Origin: Zychaea mexicana | Taxonomy: Eukaryota > Mucoromycota > Mucoromycetes > Mucorales > Lichtheimiaceae | Direction of reading: 5' to 3' | Length of the DNA: 64,000 nucleotides | Assembly: GCF_025766255.1 (NCBI RefSeq) | Contig: NW_026516830.1 | Location: forward strand, 17,911-81,910 | Part shown: in pieces, positions 10,564-19,569 of the stretch | Numbering within the stretch: the first letter of the stretch is position 1 | How the letters are laid out: every line of letters starts with the position of its first letter | Program-made: the position numbers and the translations under genes | The notes under the pieces: generated by a model | Database searches by the model: none | What the model saw: the letters and a program-made list of their open reading frames with translations, nothing else | What the model was told of the DNA's origin: nothing

Positions 10564-10612
10564 GGGCACTGCAATTTATCGTCAAGCCGATCGGAAGCCA
10601 CAACAGTCGTTT

Positions 10613-12106
10613 ATGCCGCCTTCCAACCAAAGCAGTACGCCCTCAAGCGATACTAAATCTTTGCATTCATCCTCGGACTCTGATACGACATCTTCGAGAA
10701 TGGCGAACGTCAGACCCCCGAAACTCAAGAAGAAGAGTGAAGCAAAAACGTGGCTTTTACTCTTCAGCTCTCTTGCGGAGGCTAATAATTGGAGCGACTC
10801 CCAAAAGTTAGCTTATGCTTTGACCAGCATGCCCCAAGAAATGTCAACCTGGGCACTCCATAAAGGCTATACAACATGGAGGCAATTTGTACCAGCATTC
10901 AAGGAAAAGTATTGTAAACGCGTTGACCTCACCCGTACTGTGGAAAAACTCTGGGCGTTGCACATGGAGAAACGATACGCCAGATTGCGTGACTATGTCC
11001 ATCGATTTGACGAATTGAAGATGCGTTACGAACGCGGCATAACCGAACGGGAGGTGGAAGCTGCCGAAAAGTCACGCGTTCCTGCAAGTAACGAGGGTGA
11101 AACACGAAACACTTTTGTACCAGAACCAGTGGTCACCATCACGCCTGAAGCTTTCGTCGGGATGTTTGTCCGCGGTCTCATGCCTGACAGTTTACGTCTG
11201 TATGTGTCATCTGCTGCCCCACAGGACGTTGAGGCTGCAGCAGAAATTGCAAAACGAGCCAGCTACGGACAATATCACGATCACGACACTGACTCGGATG
11301 ACTTCATTTCATCCGACAACGATTGCCTCAAAACAAAAACGTGCTCGTCTAGGCGAACGGTCAAGTTGTCGAGTAGTGACTATAACAAGACACGAACGAA
11401 AGAAGGCTGCTCTGATTCCATCGAACTATTAATCCAAGGTGTTAATCGTATGACAACTGCCATCGACAAGATGAACGGATCCAAGCAAGCATCGCCTGAT
11501 GGACCTGGTGATAACAAGAAACCCTCGTCGAAGGCGCACCACAAGTCATCGAATACACGCGTATGCTATAATTGTCAGGCGCCTGACCACATTGCAGCCC
11601 ATTGCCCAAACCCATGCAAGTATTGCAGAGGCTCGCATTCCCATTTTCAATGCGAAAAGTATCCAAAAAGAAATCAAGCCTCCTCATCCGCTTTGTTAAT
11701 TACGTCGACGCATGAAAGCAGTATTGCCGAAAAGGAAGACTTCTACGCCATCAAAAGGAAGAGCAACGAGCATCAAGGAAGTGCATCTACGCAACCACCA
11801 CGGCAGAAGATTAAGGTGTCAGATGTTCCAGCTAGAGATGCTCCCAACGCGCCGAAAGCATCTGCTGTGCATCTGACCGAGTCCCCCTTGGATGCAGGCA
11901 GCTTGATCGAGCGTCAAGTGTTTCATGTCTCATTGGCGCAATTGGCCGATTTGTCTCCACAATTGCGAACGCAAATCAAGGGCGTTTTGACGAAGCATCA
12001 TCGCAAGGCACCACAACCCCAATCTATGCACTTGCTCGAGGAGGACAAAGAAGAAACTACTCAGACCAATCATTTGCCTGAAGGCGATAGCGCCCCCCAT
12101 ACTTAG
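10613..12106 (+). CDS. gag polyprotein of the gypsy element
   Basis: A 497-residue capsid/nucleocapsid precursor that packages the element RNA. The N-terminus is Ser/Thr-rich. The retrotransposon gag core lies around residues 50-150 (TWLLLFSSLAEANNW ... YARLRDYVHRFDELK). A CCHC zinc knuckle, CYNCQAPDHIAAHCPNPC, lies near residue 318 and is followed by a second Cys/His cluster (CKYCRGSHSHFQC). The frame ends in TAG at 12104-12106, yet the protease frame continues in phase directly behind it. Either readthrough makes gag-pol or the TAG is a mutation. Confidence 0.88.
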   Translation: MPPSNQSSTPSSDTKSLHSSSDSDTTSSRMANVRPPKLKKKSEAKTWLLLFSSLAEANNWSDSQKLAYALTSMPQEMSTWALHKGYTTWRQFVPAFKEKYCKRVDLTRTVEKLWALHMEKRYARLRDYVHRFDELKMRYERGITEREVEAAEKSRVPASNEGETRNTFVPEPVVTITPEAFVGMFVRGLMPDSLRLYVSSAAPQDVEAAAEIAKRASYGQYHDHDTDSDDFISSDNDCLKTKTCSSRRTVKLSSSDYNKTRTKEGCSDSIELLIQGVNRMTTAIDKMNGSKQASPDGPGDNKKPSSKAHHKSSNTRVCYNCQAPDHIAAHCPNPCKYCRGSHSHFQCEKYPKRNQASSSALLITSTHESSIAEKEDFYAIKRKSNEHQGSASTQPPRQKIKVSDVPARDAPNAPKASAVHLTESPLDAGSLIERQVFHVSLAQLADLSPQLRTQIKGVLTKHHRKAPQPQSMHLLEEDKEETTQTNHLPEGDSAPHT

Positions 12107-12775
12107 GGTAAAGTGAACGGGCAGCCGCTACGTATAATCCTGGACGGTGGTTGTACCTCGGTGATTGCAAGTCTGAACCTCATCAAGAAATTGGGAATCG
12201 AAGAAATCGACCAGGTCAATCGTCCATTGCAACTTGGTGACGGTCATTATGCGTCGCCTGTTGGTCGCGTCCCTAGTTTGTCCATCTCTATTGGTGACTC
12301 ACCAGCAAAGAATTTTAGTGCTCTTTGCTTGGATGTGACAAGCTATGATTTGCTTCTTGGAAGACATGCTCTTCACGATCTTCAAGTCGTTACCGATTGG
12401 AAATACCACCGGTGGTCGGTCTATACACCCAATGGACTTCGGCCAATGGACGTTGAATATACCGCAATCCCAACCAAGGATAAACCAATGCCACAAGAAC
12501 ACGATACTGATTCTGCAGACGAATCTGAATGCGACGATGTACAAGATATGCTGTTAATGGTTTCGGTCCAAAAGGAATCACAGGACGAGGAGCTCTGGCG
12601 TGAGAGCTCTATCGACGACCGTCTTGGCGATCTGCCCGAGGAAATTCAGGCAAGAAGTGATTTGAATCCAGTCATCAAAGATCAACTCATACAGTTAGTC
12701 CAAGACTACAAGCACATCTTTGGCACTTCATACAAGCATCTGGCCCAAACAAATTTTTTAAACCTTCCATATTGA
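12107..12775 (+). pseudogene. aspartic protease region of pol, ending in a frame break
   Basis: This is in the same frame as gag behind the TAG. The retropepsin-like core is ILDGGCTSVIA, where the usual D-S/T-G triad reads D-G-G, followed by the LLLGRHAL segment. It would cut the gag-pol precursor. The frame reaches a TGA at 12773. The RT frame starts at about 12771 in the +1 phase, so one base is gained, two are lost, or the ribosome shifts. The D-G-G reading is unusual and may reduce activity. Confidence 0.75.
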
Positions 12776-14189
12776 CACCGGCGATGCAAAGCCTATCTAT
12801 CATCGTCCGAATCCGCGTATGTCACATTCAGAGCTGGAACACCTAAAACAAGAACTTGAAAGTATGGTCTCGAACGGCATTTTGGTTCCAACCACCCATG
12901 ATCGCAATAACGCTCATATGGGAGGATGGAGCTTCCCTTGTCGTTATGTACGTAAAAAGAACAATGAATTGCGCTTGGTGACGCAGTTTCAATCATTGAA
13001 CAAGGTGACGGCGCGTGACACCTGGCCTCTGCCGGATATTACCTCTTTGGTCGAACAACTGGGAAAAAGTGGTACCAAGGTGTATACTACCATCGATCTT
13101 CTCAAGGGGTTCAATCAAATCAAGTGCGACGAAATATCAAGAAACAAGTTGACCATCGCGACCCCTTTTGGCAACTACTCATATACCGTACTCCCGTTTG
13201 GAGTAGTCAATGGTCCGCACGCATGGTCTCGCGCTATCTTTTTGGCTATGCAACCTTTCTTGGGAAGGTTTGTCGAGGCATTCATTGATGACATTACTGT
13301 ATATTCCCCTGATTTGGACTCGCATCTCGATCACTTGCGTCAAGTTTTTCAGCGATTGGAAGAAGTAAATATGCGAATCAACGCCAAGAAAGCAAATTTC
13401 ATGCGTGAATCGGTCGAAGTACTTGGATTTGTCGTCAGTCCCCAAGGTATTCATCCTAGTGACAATCATTTGTCACGTATTCAAGACTATCCAAGGCCTA
13501 CAAACCCTACTGCGGTGCGAGCTTTCTTGGGACTATGCGGCTTTCTTCGACGACATGTTCAGAATTTTGCGATGATTACTGCTCCTTTGGTTGCTTTGAC
13601 GAAGAAGAATCAGTCGTTCGTTTGGGATGATACGACGGAACAAGCTTTTCTGGATACGAAGAAGGCTTTGGCGAAAAGCTCCTTGTTGTCCTTCCTGGAT
13701 CCATCTAAACTATACCACCTGTACTGCGATGCTTCGGATATTGGCATTGGTGCAGTGCTTGCTCAGGTACAATCCGATGGTTCTCTGCAGCCAATATGTT
13801 TCCTATCTCGCAAGCTTCAACCAGCCGAAGTGCGATATGCCACAGTTGAGAAGGAGTTGCTTGCAATTGTTTACTCACTGCACAAGCTGCGCAAGTACCT
13901 ACTCGATAAAGTGTTTACAATTTGGACCGACAATTCGGCAGTGCGTTTCTTGTTCTCTAAGGGTGTCGATAACAACAGTAGCATGAGACTACAACGTTGG
14001 GTTCTGGCGTGTCAAGAATTTCGCTTCAAAACGAGACATATTCCTGGAAAAATGAACAATGCGGCGGATGCCCTTTCGCGATATCCACCGGCGGAAGTAC
14101 CAGGAGAACCAAGTGGCGAAGACAATCTGGAGGACTTATACGACCACAACTTCTTGATCATGGAAACGTGGTACGAGCCCGATCTGTAG
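12771..14189 (+). CDS. reverse transcriptase and RNase H region of gypsy pol
   Basis: From the IDTGDAKPIYHRP lead-in, typical of Ty3/gypsy RT, through the catalytic segments YTTIDLLKGFNQI and LPFGVVNGPHAW, with FIDDI as the Y/F-x-D-D box, to the connection domain. The RNase H segment follows (YLYCDASD-type DASDIGIGAVLAQ, then YATVEKELLAIVYSL and FTIWTDNSAVRFL). It copies the element RNA into DNA and removes the template. The frame has no Met before 12819, consistent with production as part of a polyprotein. It stops at TAG 14187 in the same phase as integrase. Confidence 0.85.
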   Translation: MDTGDAKPIYHRPNPRMSHSELEHLKQELESMVSNGILVPTTHDRNNAHMGGWSFPCRYVRKKNNELRLVTQFQSLNKVTARDTWPLPDITSLVEQLGKSGTKVYTTIDLLKGFNQIKCDEISRNKLTIATPFGNYSYTVLPFGVVNGPHAWSRAIFLAMQPFLGRFVEAFIDDITVYSPDLDSHLDHLRQVFQRLEEVNMRINAKKANFMRESVEVLGFVVSPQGIHPSDNHLSRIQDYPRPTNPTAVRAFLGLCGFLRRHVQNFAMITAPLVALTKKNQSFVWDDTTEQAFLDTKKALAKSSLLSFLDPSKLYHLYCDASDIGIGAVLAQVQSDGSLQPICFLSRKLQPAEVRYATVEKELLAIVYSLHKLRKYLLDKVFTIWTDNSAVRFLFSKGVDNNSSMRLQRWVLACQEFRFKTRHIPGKMNNAADALSRYPPAEVPGEPSGEDNLEDLYDHNFLIMETWYEPDL

Positions 14190-15395
14190 GAAATCTGCTA
14201 TTATCTTGCCGCACCAACGAACCAGTCGTTCTCCAAGGCGTTCAAGCATAAGGCGAAAAGATTCAAGATGGTAAACGAGCATTTGTACGGAGCTGTTGGT
14301 GATCGCTGGGTCAAGATTCCACATGTTGATGAACGCGATGCTGTTCTTGAAATGTTGCATGATGGTCATGGACACTATGGAATATATGGTACCTGGGCTC
14401 GACTTTTTGCCTCTTTTTGGTGGCCAAGCGCATATAACGACATGTGTCATTATATCAAGTCGTGCAAAGATTGCCAATTGTTTTCAAACCTACCAAGGCG
14501 GTATGCCCCAGGACGCGTTCCGGTGACGCACCTTTTTGAACAGTTTTCAATTGACTACATGGGTCCAATTACACCTCCTTCTCCAACAGGGAAAAAATAT
14601 GTACTACTGGCGGTAGAACATTTTACATGCTGGCGTGTGGCGATTGCGACCGAAAAGGCCGATGCAATAACGGTGGCCGACTTTCTTTATGACCATGTCT
14701 TCAGCATGTTCGGTCCCAGTACCCATCTTCTCTCGGATAATGGCACCCATTTTGTTTCTCAAGGCATTGAATTGTTTCTCAAGAAATTGCAAACTCATCA
14801 TCGTTATATTGCGCCGCTACATCCTCAAACAAACAGAAAGAACGAAAAAATGGGAGGAACCATTATGCAAGCTATACAGAAATTGGTACGAGTCCATCCG
14901 GATACATGGGAATCTATGTTACCTGCTGTTTTGTATTCCTATCGTACGAAATCCCACGAAACCCTCAAGATCACGCCGTTCGAATTGATGTTCGGCCAAG
15001 CACTAGGCGACAACGGCAAGGACATTATGGCAGCTTTTGGGTCTACATTGGGTCATCAACGCCTTTGCAAGTTGGTGAATCGAAACGTAAAGGCTGATGA
15101 ACTCATCGATTGTCCGGAGCCATCACTCGTTCAAGATTTCCAAGCAAAATTCAAACCTAGTTCACATGTTTTGCGAATCAAGGCAGTCCATAAAGGCAAG
15201 CTCGACCACAAGTACACACCTGAGCAATTCTTGGTGGTGGCAGCATTTGCAAATAGAACTTATTTACTTACCAATGAATCAGGCCGCCTACTCAAGAGAA
15301 GGGTTAATGAAGACACATTGCGTGCCTACTACGACCGCCAATTGAAGGTGACGATCGGGTCGGCAGCAAACAGAGTGGGGGATGATGATGCGTAG
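14190..15395 (+). CDS. integrase region of gypsy pol
   Basis: It is in phase with the RT frame but separated by the TAG at 14187; the first Met is at 14268. It has an N-terminal HHCC zinc-binding module (HDGHGHYG ... CKDCQLF). The catalytic core has D in FSIDYMGP, D in LLSDNGTHF and E in KNEKM. The C-terminal part, LDHKYTPEQFLVV...YLLTNESGRLLKRRVNEDTL, is SH3-like, and no chromodomain is evident. The enzyme inserts the DNA copy into chromosomes. The product ends 9 bases upstream of the 3' LTR/PPT overlap, as expected. Confidence 0.87.
   Translation, partial: EICYYLAAPTNQSFSKAFKHKAKRFKMVNEHLYGAVGDRWVKIPHVDERDAVLEMLHDGHGHYGIYGTWARLFASFWWPSAYNDMCHYIKSCKDCQLFSNLPRRYAPGRVPVTHLFEQFSIDYMGPITPPSPTGKKYVLLAVEHFTCWRVAIATEKADAITVADFLYDHVFSMFGPSTHLLSDNGTHFVSQGIELFLKKLQTHHRYIAPLHPQTNRKNEKMGGTIMQAIQKLVRVHPDTWESMLPAVLYSYRTKSHETLKITPFELMFGQALGDNGKDIMAAFGSTLGHQRLCKLVNRNVKADELIDCPEPSLVQDFQAKFKPSSHVLRIKAVHKGKLDHKYTPEQFLVVAAFANRTYLLTNESGRLLKRRVNEDTLRAYYDRQLKVTIGSAANRVGDDDA
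15371..15386 (+). other. polypurine tract of the gypsy element
   Basis: ACAGAGTGGGGGATGA directly precedes the 3' LTR and overlaps the end of pol. It is the purine-rich primer site for plus-strand synthesis. Confidence 0.65.
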
Positions 15396-15658
15396 TGGGA
15401 TAAAATGATGTTTTTAGTATCTCCGTAACTCTGCATTTCAGTAGTACACATGACTTTTGCTATTCCCTATTTCTACCACTTCATTGTTATTCATCATTCT
15501 TTACCCTTTTTCTTTACTCTTGATATCACACATTTATCTGTAACTTTGACCAGTCTGTAGTACTGGTGAGTATATCTTATCCAACTTAACAATCTAGTCC
15601 AATATTCTAACATATCAAATAAAGGTCATTTTCTGTGTCTTAAATTTATTACGGGTCA
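15387..15658 (+). repeat. 3' LTR of the gypsy element
   Basis: The second copy of the about 272-base LTR. It ends GGGTCA and is followed by CTTA, the same four bases that precede the 5' LTR. Confidence 0.93.
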
Positions 15659-17778
15659 CTTATAATTTTTTACATATTTATAATTCTACTAGAAACATAA
15701 AACTAGGGTTTACCCCCCTATGCTCTGGTTTATAAGTACGAATTGGACGAATAGCCACAATAAGCTAGTATAACCAAAATAATTTTCATAAAGGGGATTA
15801 GTTGATAAGCATAATACTTAGTTGAATTGTTAATATATATATAATCTTATAAACTTTATATTAAAAACAGATTTTAAGTAAAATTGAATATAATCTATAT
15901 ATAGAATATATTTATTTAAAGGGACGATACATATAATGATAATATTAATCATGAAGTTAATAAAATTATTATTAATGAATAGCAATTTTTAAATAATAAT
16001 TGGCCAATTATACATAATAAATATAAACATAGAACAGAAATAAAAAAAGTTGATTTAATTGATAAAATTAAAGTTGAATTAAAAAATAAAATAGGATATA
16101 TAGCTGTATTCTTTTTTTTAAACATTCTTTATAGAAATTGTGAATATCCTGGACCATATAATGAATTAGAAAAAGGATTAGTACTATTATACCATTTAGT
16201 ATATATTGAATCTGGTCAATATATGAGTAGATATATGAAATATTCATCTTTTTATGCTGTTTATGAAAAGTTCTAGATAGATAATTATAAAATATTAAAT
16301 AGAAAAGTTGATGAATTCTTATCAAAAATGTTTTCTTCTCCAAAATTAAGAATTTTTAGTTCATTAAAAAGAAATCCTAAACTATTTAAGCATATAACAT
16401 TAGTTATAGATGGTCATGATTCTAAAATAAATTATGTTAATATAGATATTAAAAGTGAGAAATTATATTCTTATAAATTAAAAAAACCTAGATGTAGAAC
16501 ACAAATTATTTGTGATATGAATGAAATGATTTTATGGGTATCGAAAAGCGAATTTTTTAGTGAAAGTTCAGATGGTAATATGTCTTTAAATATGAAACTA
16601 TATAATAAAATACATATTGCAGATTGTTTAGCTATGGATGGAGGATATCTATTATTTTTAAAACAATTTTATAAGATTGCAGAAGAAAAAGGAAAAACAT
16701 ATTCAGATGATAGTTTTATTTATCCGATTAGAAAAGAAATTAGTATCAATTTAAATTATCATGAAACATATTATAATGATGTTTTTGGAAGCTTTAGATC
16801 AATAATAGAAAATCAATTTTTAGTTTTAGGTAGTAAATTTACTAGATTTAATAATAATCATAGAGCTACAAAAATGTATGATATAAAACATTACAATTTA
16901 CAATTTAAAGTAGCTTGTTTATTAAAAAATATTCAGAAATTTGTTGATGATTTTGATATAAATATTCAACCACATCATAAGTTATGGGAAACTGAAAATT
17001 TTAATTTTCCAACTGAAGAAAAAATGATAGATATAGTTATATCTAATGAAATAAAAGTTAAAGAAAAAACAAAAAGACTTGAAGAATTACAACAGAAATT
17101 ATTATCAATGGAATTAGATGAGAATATACCTATTTATAATATTAGTGATGATGATATGGAAATTGATAAAAATAAATCTGATTCAGAATTAGATGTTCCA
17201 AAAGAATATAATAGAAATAAAAGAAAAAGAAATAAGGGTAAAAATAATGTTACTGATATAAATATTCTACGAAATAATGATAAAACAAGATATGAAATAG
17301 AAAAAATTCTTGGACATCAAATAATTAATAATGAATATCAGTTTTTGATTAAATAGAAAGATTATAATGATGAATATAATAGCTATATTCCTATTAGTAA
17401 TTTCAAACAAAAGGAAATGTTAAAAAAATATGCTAATCAACATCAAATAATACTTAATTTGTAAAATTTTTATAAATAATTATCACCTAGCAACAAATTA
17501 AAATTTTTTTAGTACTAGAATAATTGATACACCTTTTTTTTAAAAAAATAAAATATATTCATTTTTATAATTTGCAATTGCAAATTATATATCTTTATAC
17601 AATCTTTATTTTTTTGCTCAAAATTGACAGTCACTTAGTAAAATTCCTTGTTGGTAGGTTAGGTAAAAAAATCAATATATCATCAATACACTATAAGCTT
17701 ATTTTGGCATAATTTTTATAGAAATGATATCTTCATTAATTGTTATAGCAACTGATAATTAATATATTAATATTAGAT
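15659..17778. other. AT-rich block with the DDE element, left part
   Basis: Very AT-rich DNA holding the DDE/chromodomain pseudogene. Bases 15659-15917 and 17465-17778 have no gene I can support. The right edge meets truncated Helitron H6 near 17778. Element ends were not identified here. Confidence 0.55.
15918..17464 (+). pseudogene. AT-rich DDE transposase with C-terminal chromodomain, three Trp-to-TAG stops
   Basis: One open phase (position mod 3 = 2) runs from about 15918 to TAA 17464, broken only by TAG at 15980, 16274 and 17354. Each TAG stands where the context suggests Trp (NE*QF, KF*IDNY and FLIK*KDY). The middle part is a DDE-superfamily (Tnp_4/Harbinger-like) catalytic domain: D in LVIDGHDS, D in CLAMDGGY, E in FRSIIENQF. 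A Lys/Asp-rich linker leads to a chromodomain (YEIEKILGHQ ... KDYNDEYNSYIPISNF). TGG is still used elsewhere in the ORF (ILWVSK, HKLWET), so the code is not altered. The A+T content is far above that of the neighbouring elements. Confidence 0.8.
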
Positions 17779-17851
17779 TGTTTAGGCAATCACGATGAGT
17801 TACGCGTTGGTGGCCCGGCAAACCGCAAGAGTTACAAATGGGTGTTGACAT
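17779..17851 (-). pseudogene. first codons of Helitron H6 Rep/helicase
   Basis: The ATG at 17851 begins MSTPICNSCGLPGHQRVTH, nearly the same as the start of the H2 gene, including the CxxC...GH knuckle. It ends in AT-rich DNA after RDCLNN. It places the small gene directly 5' of Rep/helicase in H6, as in H2 and H3. Confidence 0.8.
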
Positions 17852-18057
17852 GTCAGAGAGTTAAAAGTAAAAGAACGTTTGACTATTACTGCGTTGGGAT
17901 CAAAAAAAAAAAACTTTTGTAGGACGTTCTCCCCCGCGAGCCCTCCCGTTGGGGTGTACCCCCCAACCACACTTCCTTCTAAACCCGAACTCACTCGCTT
18001 CGCTCGTTTACTTAAGGCATAAATATGACAAACTAAAGTTTATTATAACAAAAAAAA

Positions 18058-18290
18058 CTATTTCTTGGTTTTCTCCATAGCGTACTGTTTCTTCTGGTGA
18101 AATTCTGCAAATGCTTCGTCGATTTCACCCATACACGCATTTGGTTCTATATACAGAGTCTTGTAGCTGAATGCGAGGTGCTTGATTCCAGTGGGGTAGG
18201 CCTCACGTATAGACTCGTAGTGAGTACTTTTGCCCAGATCTCTTCATCTGTAGGGCGTGGCGGATACTTGTTTGTTGTTGTTGCTGCCAT
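18058..18290 (-). pseudogene. companion small gene of H6, frameshifted
   Basis: The ATG at 18290 starts MAATTT then PPRPTDEEIWAK. After a shift of one base near 18230 the frame continues to a TAG at 18058, with REAYPTGIKHLAF, GEIDEAFAEFHQKK and a KTKK end. It aligns with the 4243-4473 product along its length, including the DEEI and EIDEA..EFH motifs. The length of 233 bases is not a multiple of three, so it is broken unless a frameshift or tiny intron rescues it. Confidence 0.7.
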
Positions 18291-18726
18291 GTTCAATTTA
18301 GATCGCTAAATTACTGAAATAAAAAAAAGAAAAGAAAAAACGTGTTGTGTAGCAAGCAATTTATACACACCTCCGCAGAAGAGAGGATAAAATATCTGGC
18401 AGAGGAACACATATTTCCTTTTTTGTGTAATACATAACTTTTATTATTTTAATAAGATAGATTTATATATAATATTTAGTTTTTTTCTTATTTATAATCA
18501 GAAATTAAATTATCAGTTGTTAGTTTTTTTATAGTTTTTAATATAACAACCAGTCTCCAAAGTGGGTACTGCATTACCTTATTAGTTATAAATTAATATT
18601 TGTTTTATTAAAGAACTACTAATTTTTTATATCTAAATTGAATTTTATAATATAAATAAAAAATGGAGCAAATAGATTATATAGTTACAAAATAATTTAT
18701 TAAACATAGCTATATCAGATAATATA

Positions 18727-18927
18727 ATGGTTGTAAATGATAATGAATCTAATAATTCAGAAAATAATGAAAGTGAAAATAATGTACCTAATTTTAATGA
18801 ATGTACTAGAAAAAGAAGAAGGAATGTAAAAGTAAAACAGCATTCAACTGCATCATATATTGATATGTTTAATCAAAAAGATTTATTAAAAGCATATATT
18901 GAAGAATATAGTCTAGGCATATTGTAA
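18727..18927 (+). CDS. short AT-rich ORF (66 aa), unknown, doubtful
   Basis: The product is Asn/Glu/Ser-rich, then basic (RKRRRNVKVKQ), then STASYIDMFNQKDLLKAYIEEYSLG. The basic cluster followed by a helical tail could be the N-terminus of a transposase of the AT-rich family. It has no match I can name, and the low-complexity start makes it a weak gene call. Confidence 0.25.
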   Translation: MVVNDNESNNSENNESENNVPNFNECTRKRRRNVKVKQHSTASYIDMFNQKDLLKAYIEEYSLGIL

Positions 18928-18999
18928 AAGAGTACAGTATTTATTAGAATTATATATAAATTTTATGGAAGAATATTATTAAAGCATAGAAAAAAAGGA

Positions 19000-19325
19000 T
19001 TATCTATATTTAATGTTATAGGTTTTCTTTTTTTTTATTTTCTTTTCATTTTTTACAGGTATCTTTTTTATTTTTATATCTTTACTATTATTAACTACTA
19101 AACGTTTTTTTGGAATATGTAGTTTACTATGTTTAGAGCATAAAAAATCTTTCTTACCTTCTGGTATATTAGTTTTAATTTTACATGAACAAATTTACCT
19201 TCATTCTTTCCTTTTTTAAGCTTATGTATATAGAAATCATTGTTTATACTAAGATAAAGGAAATGATCTGATGAAAATGTTTCTTTTATTTTTTTATCTA
19301 AATATAAATAAATTGTTTTTATTAG
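19000..19325 (-). pseudogene. AT-rich protein fragment, frameshifted, unknown
   Basis: On the minus strand one phase gives ETFSSDHFLYLSINNDFYIHK and then, after a one-base shift, FLCSKHSKLHIPKKRL followed by a Lys-rich tail and TAA at 19000. The two halves look like one reading frame broken near 19190. No family recognised. The composition matches the DDE block at 15.9-17.5 kb. Confidence 0.35.
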
Positions 19326-19569
19326 TCTAAAATTATGATTTTTAAATAAATGTAAGGTTATCCGACCATGCAGGTGTATTACTAGTGGTCAGTAGGATTC
19401 CAGTCAGTATACCACTTGTATGACGACTAAATGATTTCAAGTTGCCTACTTCTCCGAAGATACAACAACATTGGTTTTGTGGAGGTATGTGTTATGAATA
19501 TTACTAACCATCAACCTTCTCTTTGCTTTAAAAGCTATAGATAGTTAGAATCAAATGTGGCATATAGAA

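Larger units (their letters stand above)
10268..15658 (+). mobile_element. complete Ty3/gypsy LTR retrotransposon with target duplication
   Basis: A 5.4-kb element bounded by two near-identical LTRs (10268-10540 and 15387-15658; TG...CA ends) and flanked by CTTA on both sides. The order is PBS, gag, protease, reverse transcriptase/RNase H, integrase and PPT, which is the Ty3/gypsy order. Differences between the LTRs are confined to about three bases near 10475/15593 and perhaps one indel, so insertion was fairly recent. Even so, the internal frame is broken three times: a TAG after gag, a shift before RT and a TAG before integrase. It is probably no longer autonomous. Confidence 0.92.
17778..18461 (-). 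mobile_element. Helitron H6 (subfamily A), 5' fragment
   Basis: On the minus strand the 5' end is TCTATCTTATTAAAATAAT at 18461, preceded by A, then the A6GGAA motif (about 18424), the small companion gene (18290-18058), a Helitron-3'-end-like segment (gagcgaagcgag and a G/C-rich palindromic stretch, 17930-18007), and the first codons of Rep/helicase. It stops near 17778, where AT-rich DNA begins, so most of Rep/helicase and the 3' end are missing. Confidence 0.7.
18462..19355. other. AT-rich block, right part, with decayed fragments
   Basis: AT-rich DNA to the right of H6. A sequence reading GGTACTGCATTACCTTATTAG at about 18564 is shared with the edge of the AT-rich insert at about 30750 and is probably an element terminus. 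A small low-complexity ORF (18727-18927) and a frameshifted minus-strand fragment (19000-19325) lie inside. Nothing else is recognised. Confidence 0.5.

Noticed and set aside
12757..12763. TTTAAAC slippery heptamer before RT, suggesting programmed -1 frameshifting
   Set aside because: The RT frame lies in the +1 phase relative to protease; a -1 shift at this site would enter the wrong frame.
10545..15345. Many ORFs of 60-120 codons overlapping gag-pol in other frames
   Set aside because: They are shadows of the retrotransposon reading frames.
15980..17356. TAG reassigned to Trp in the AT-rich transposase
   Set aside because: TGG is used for Trp in the same ORF, and neighbouring genes end normally at TAG. 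Point mutation is simpler.
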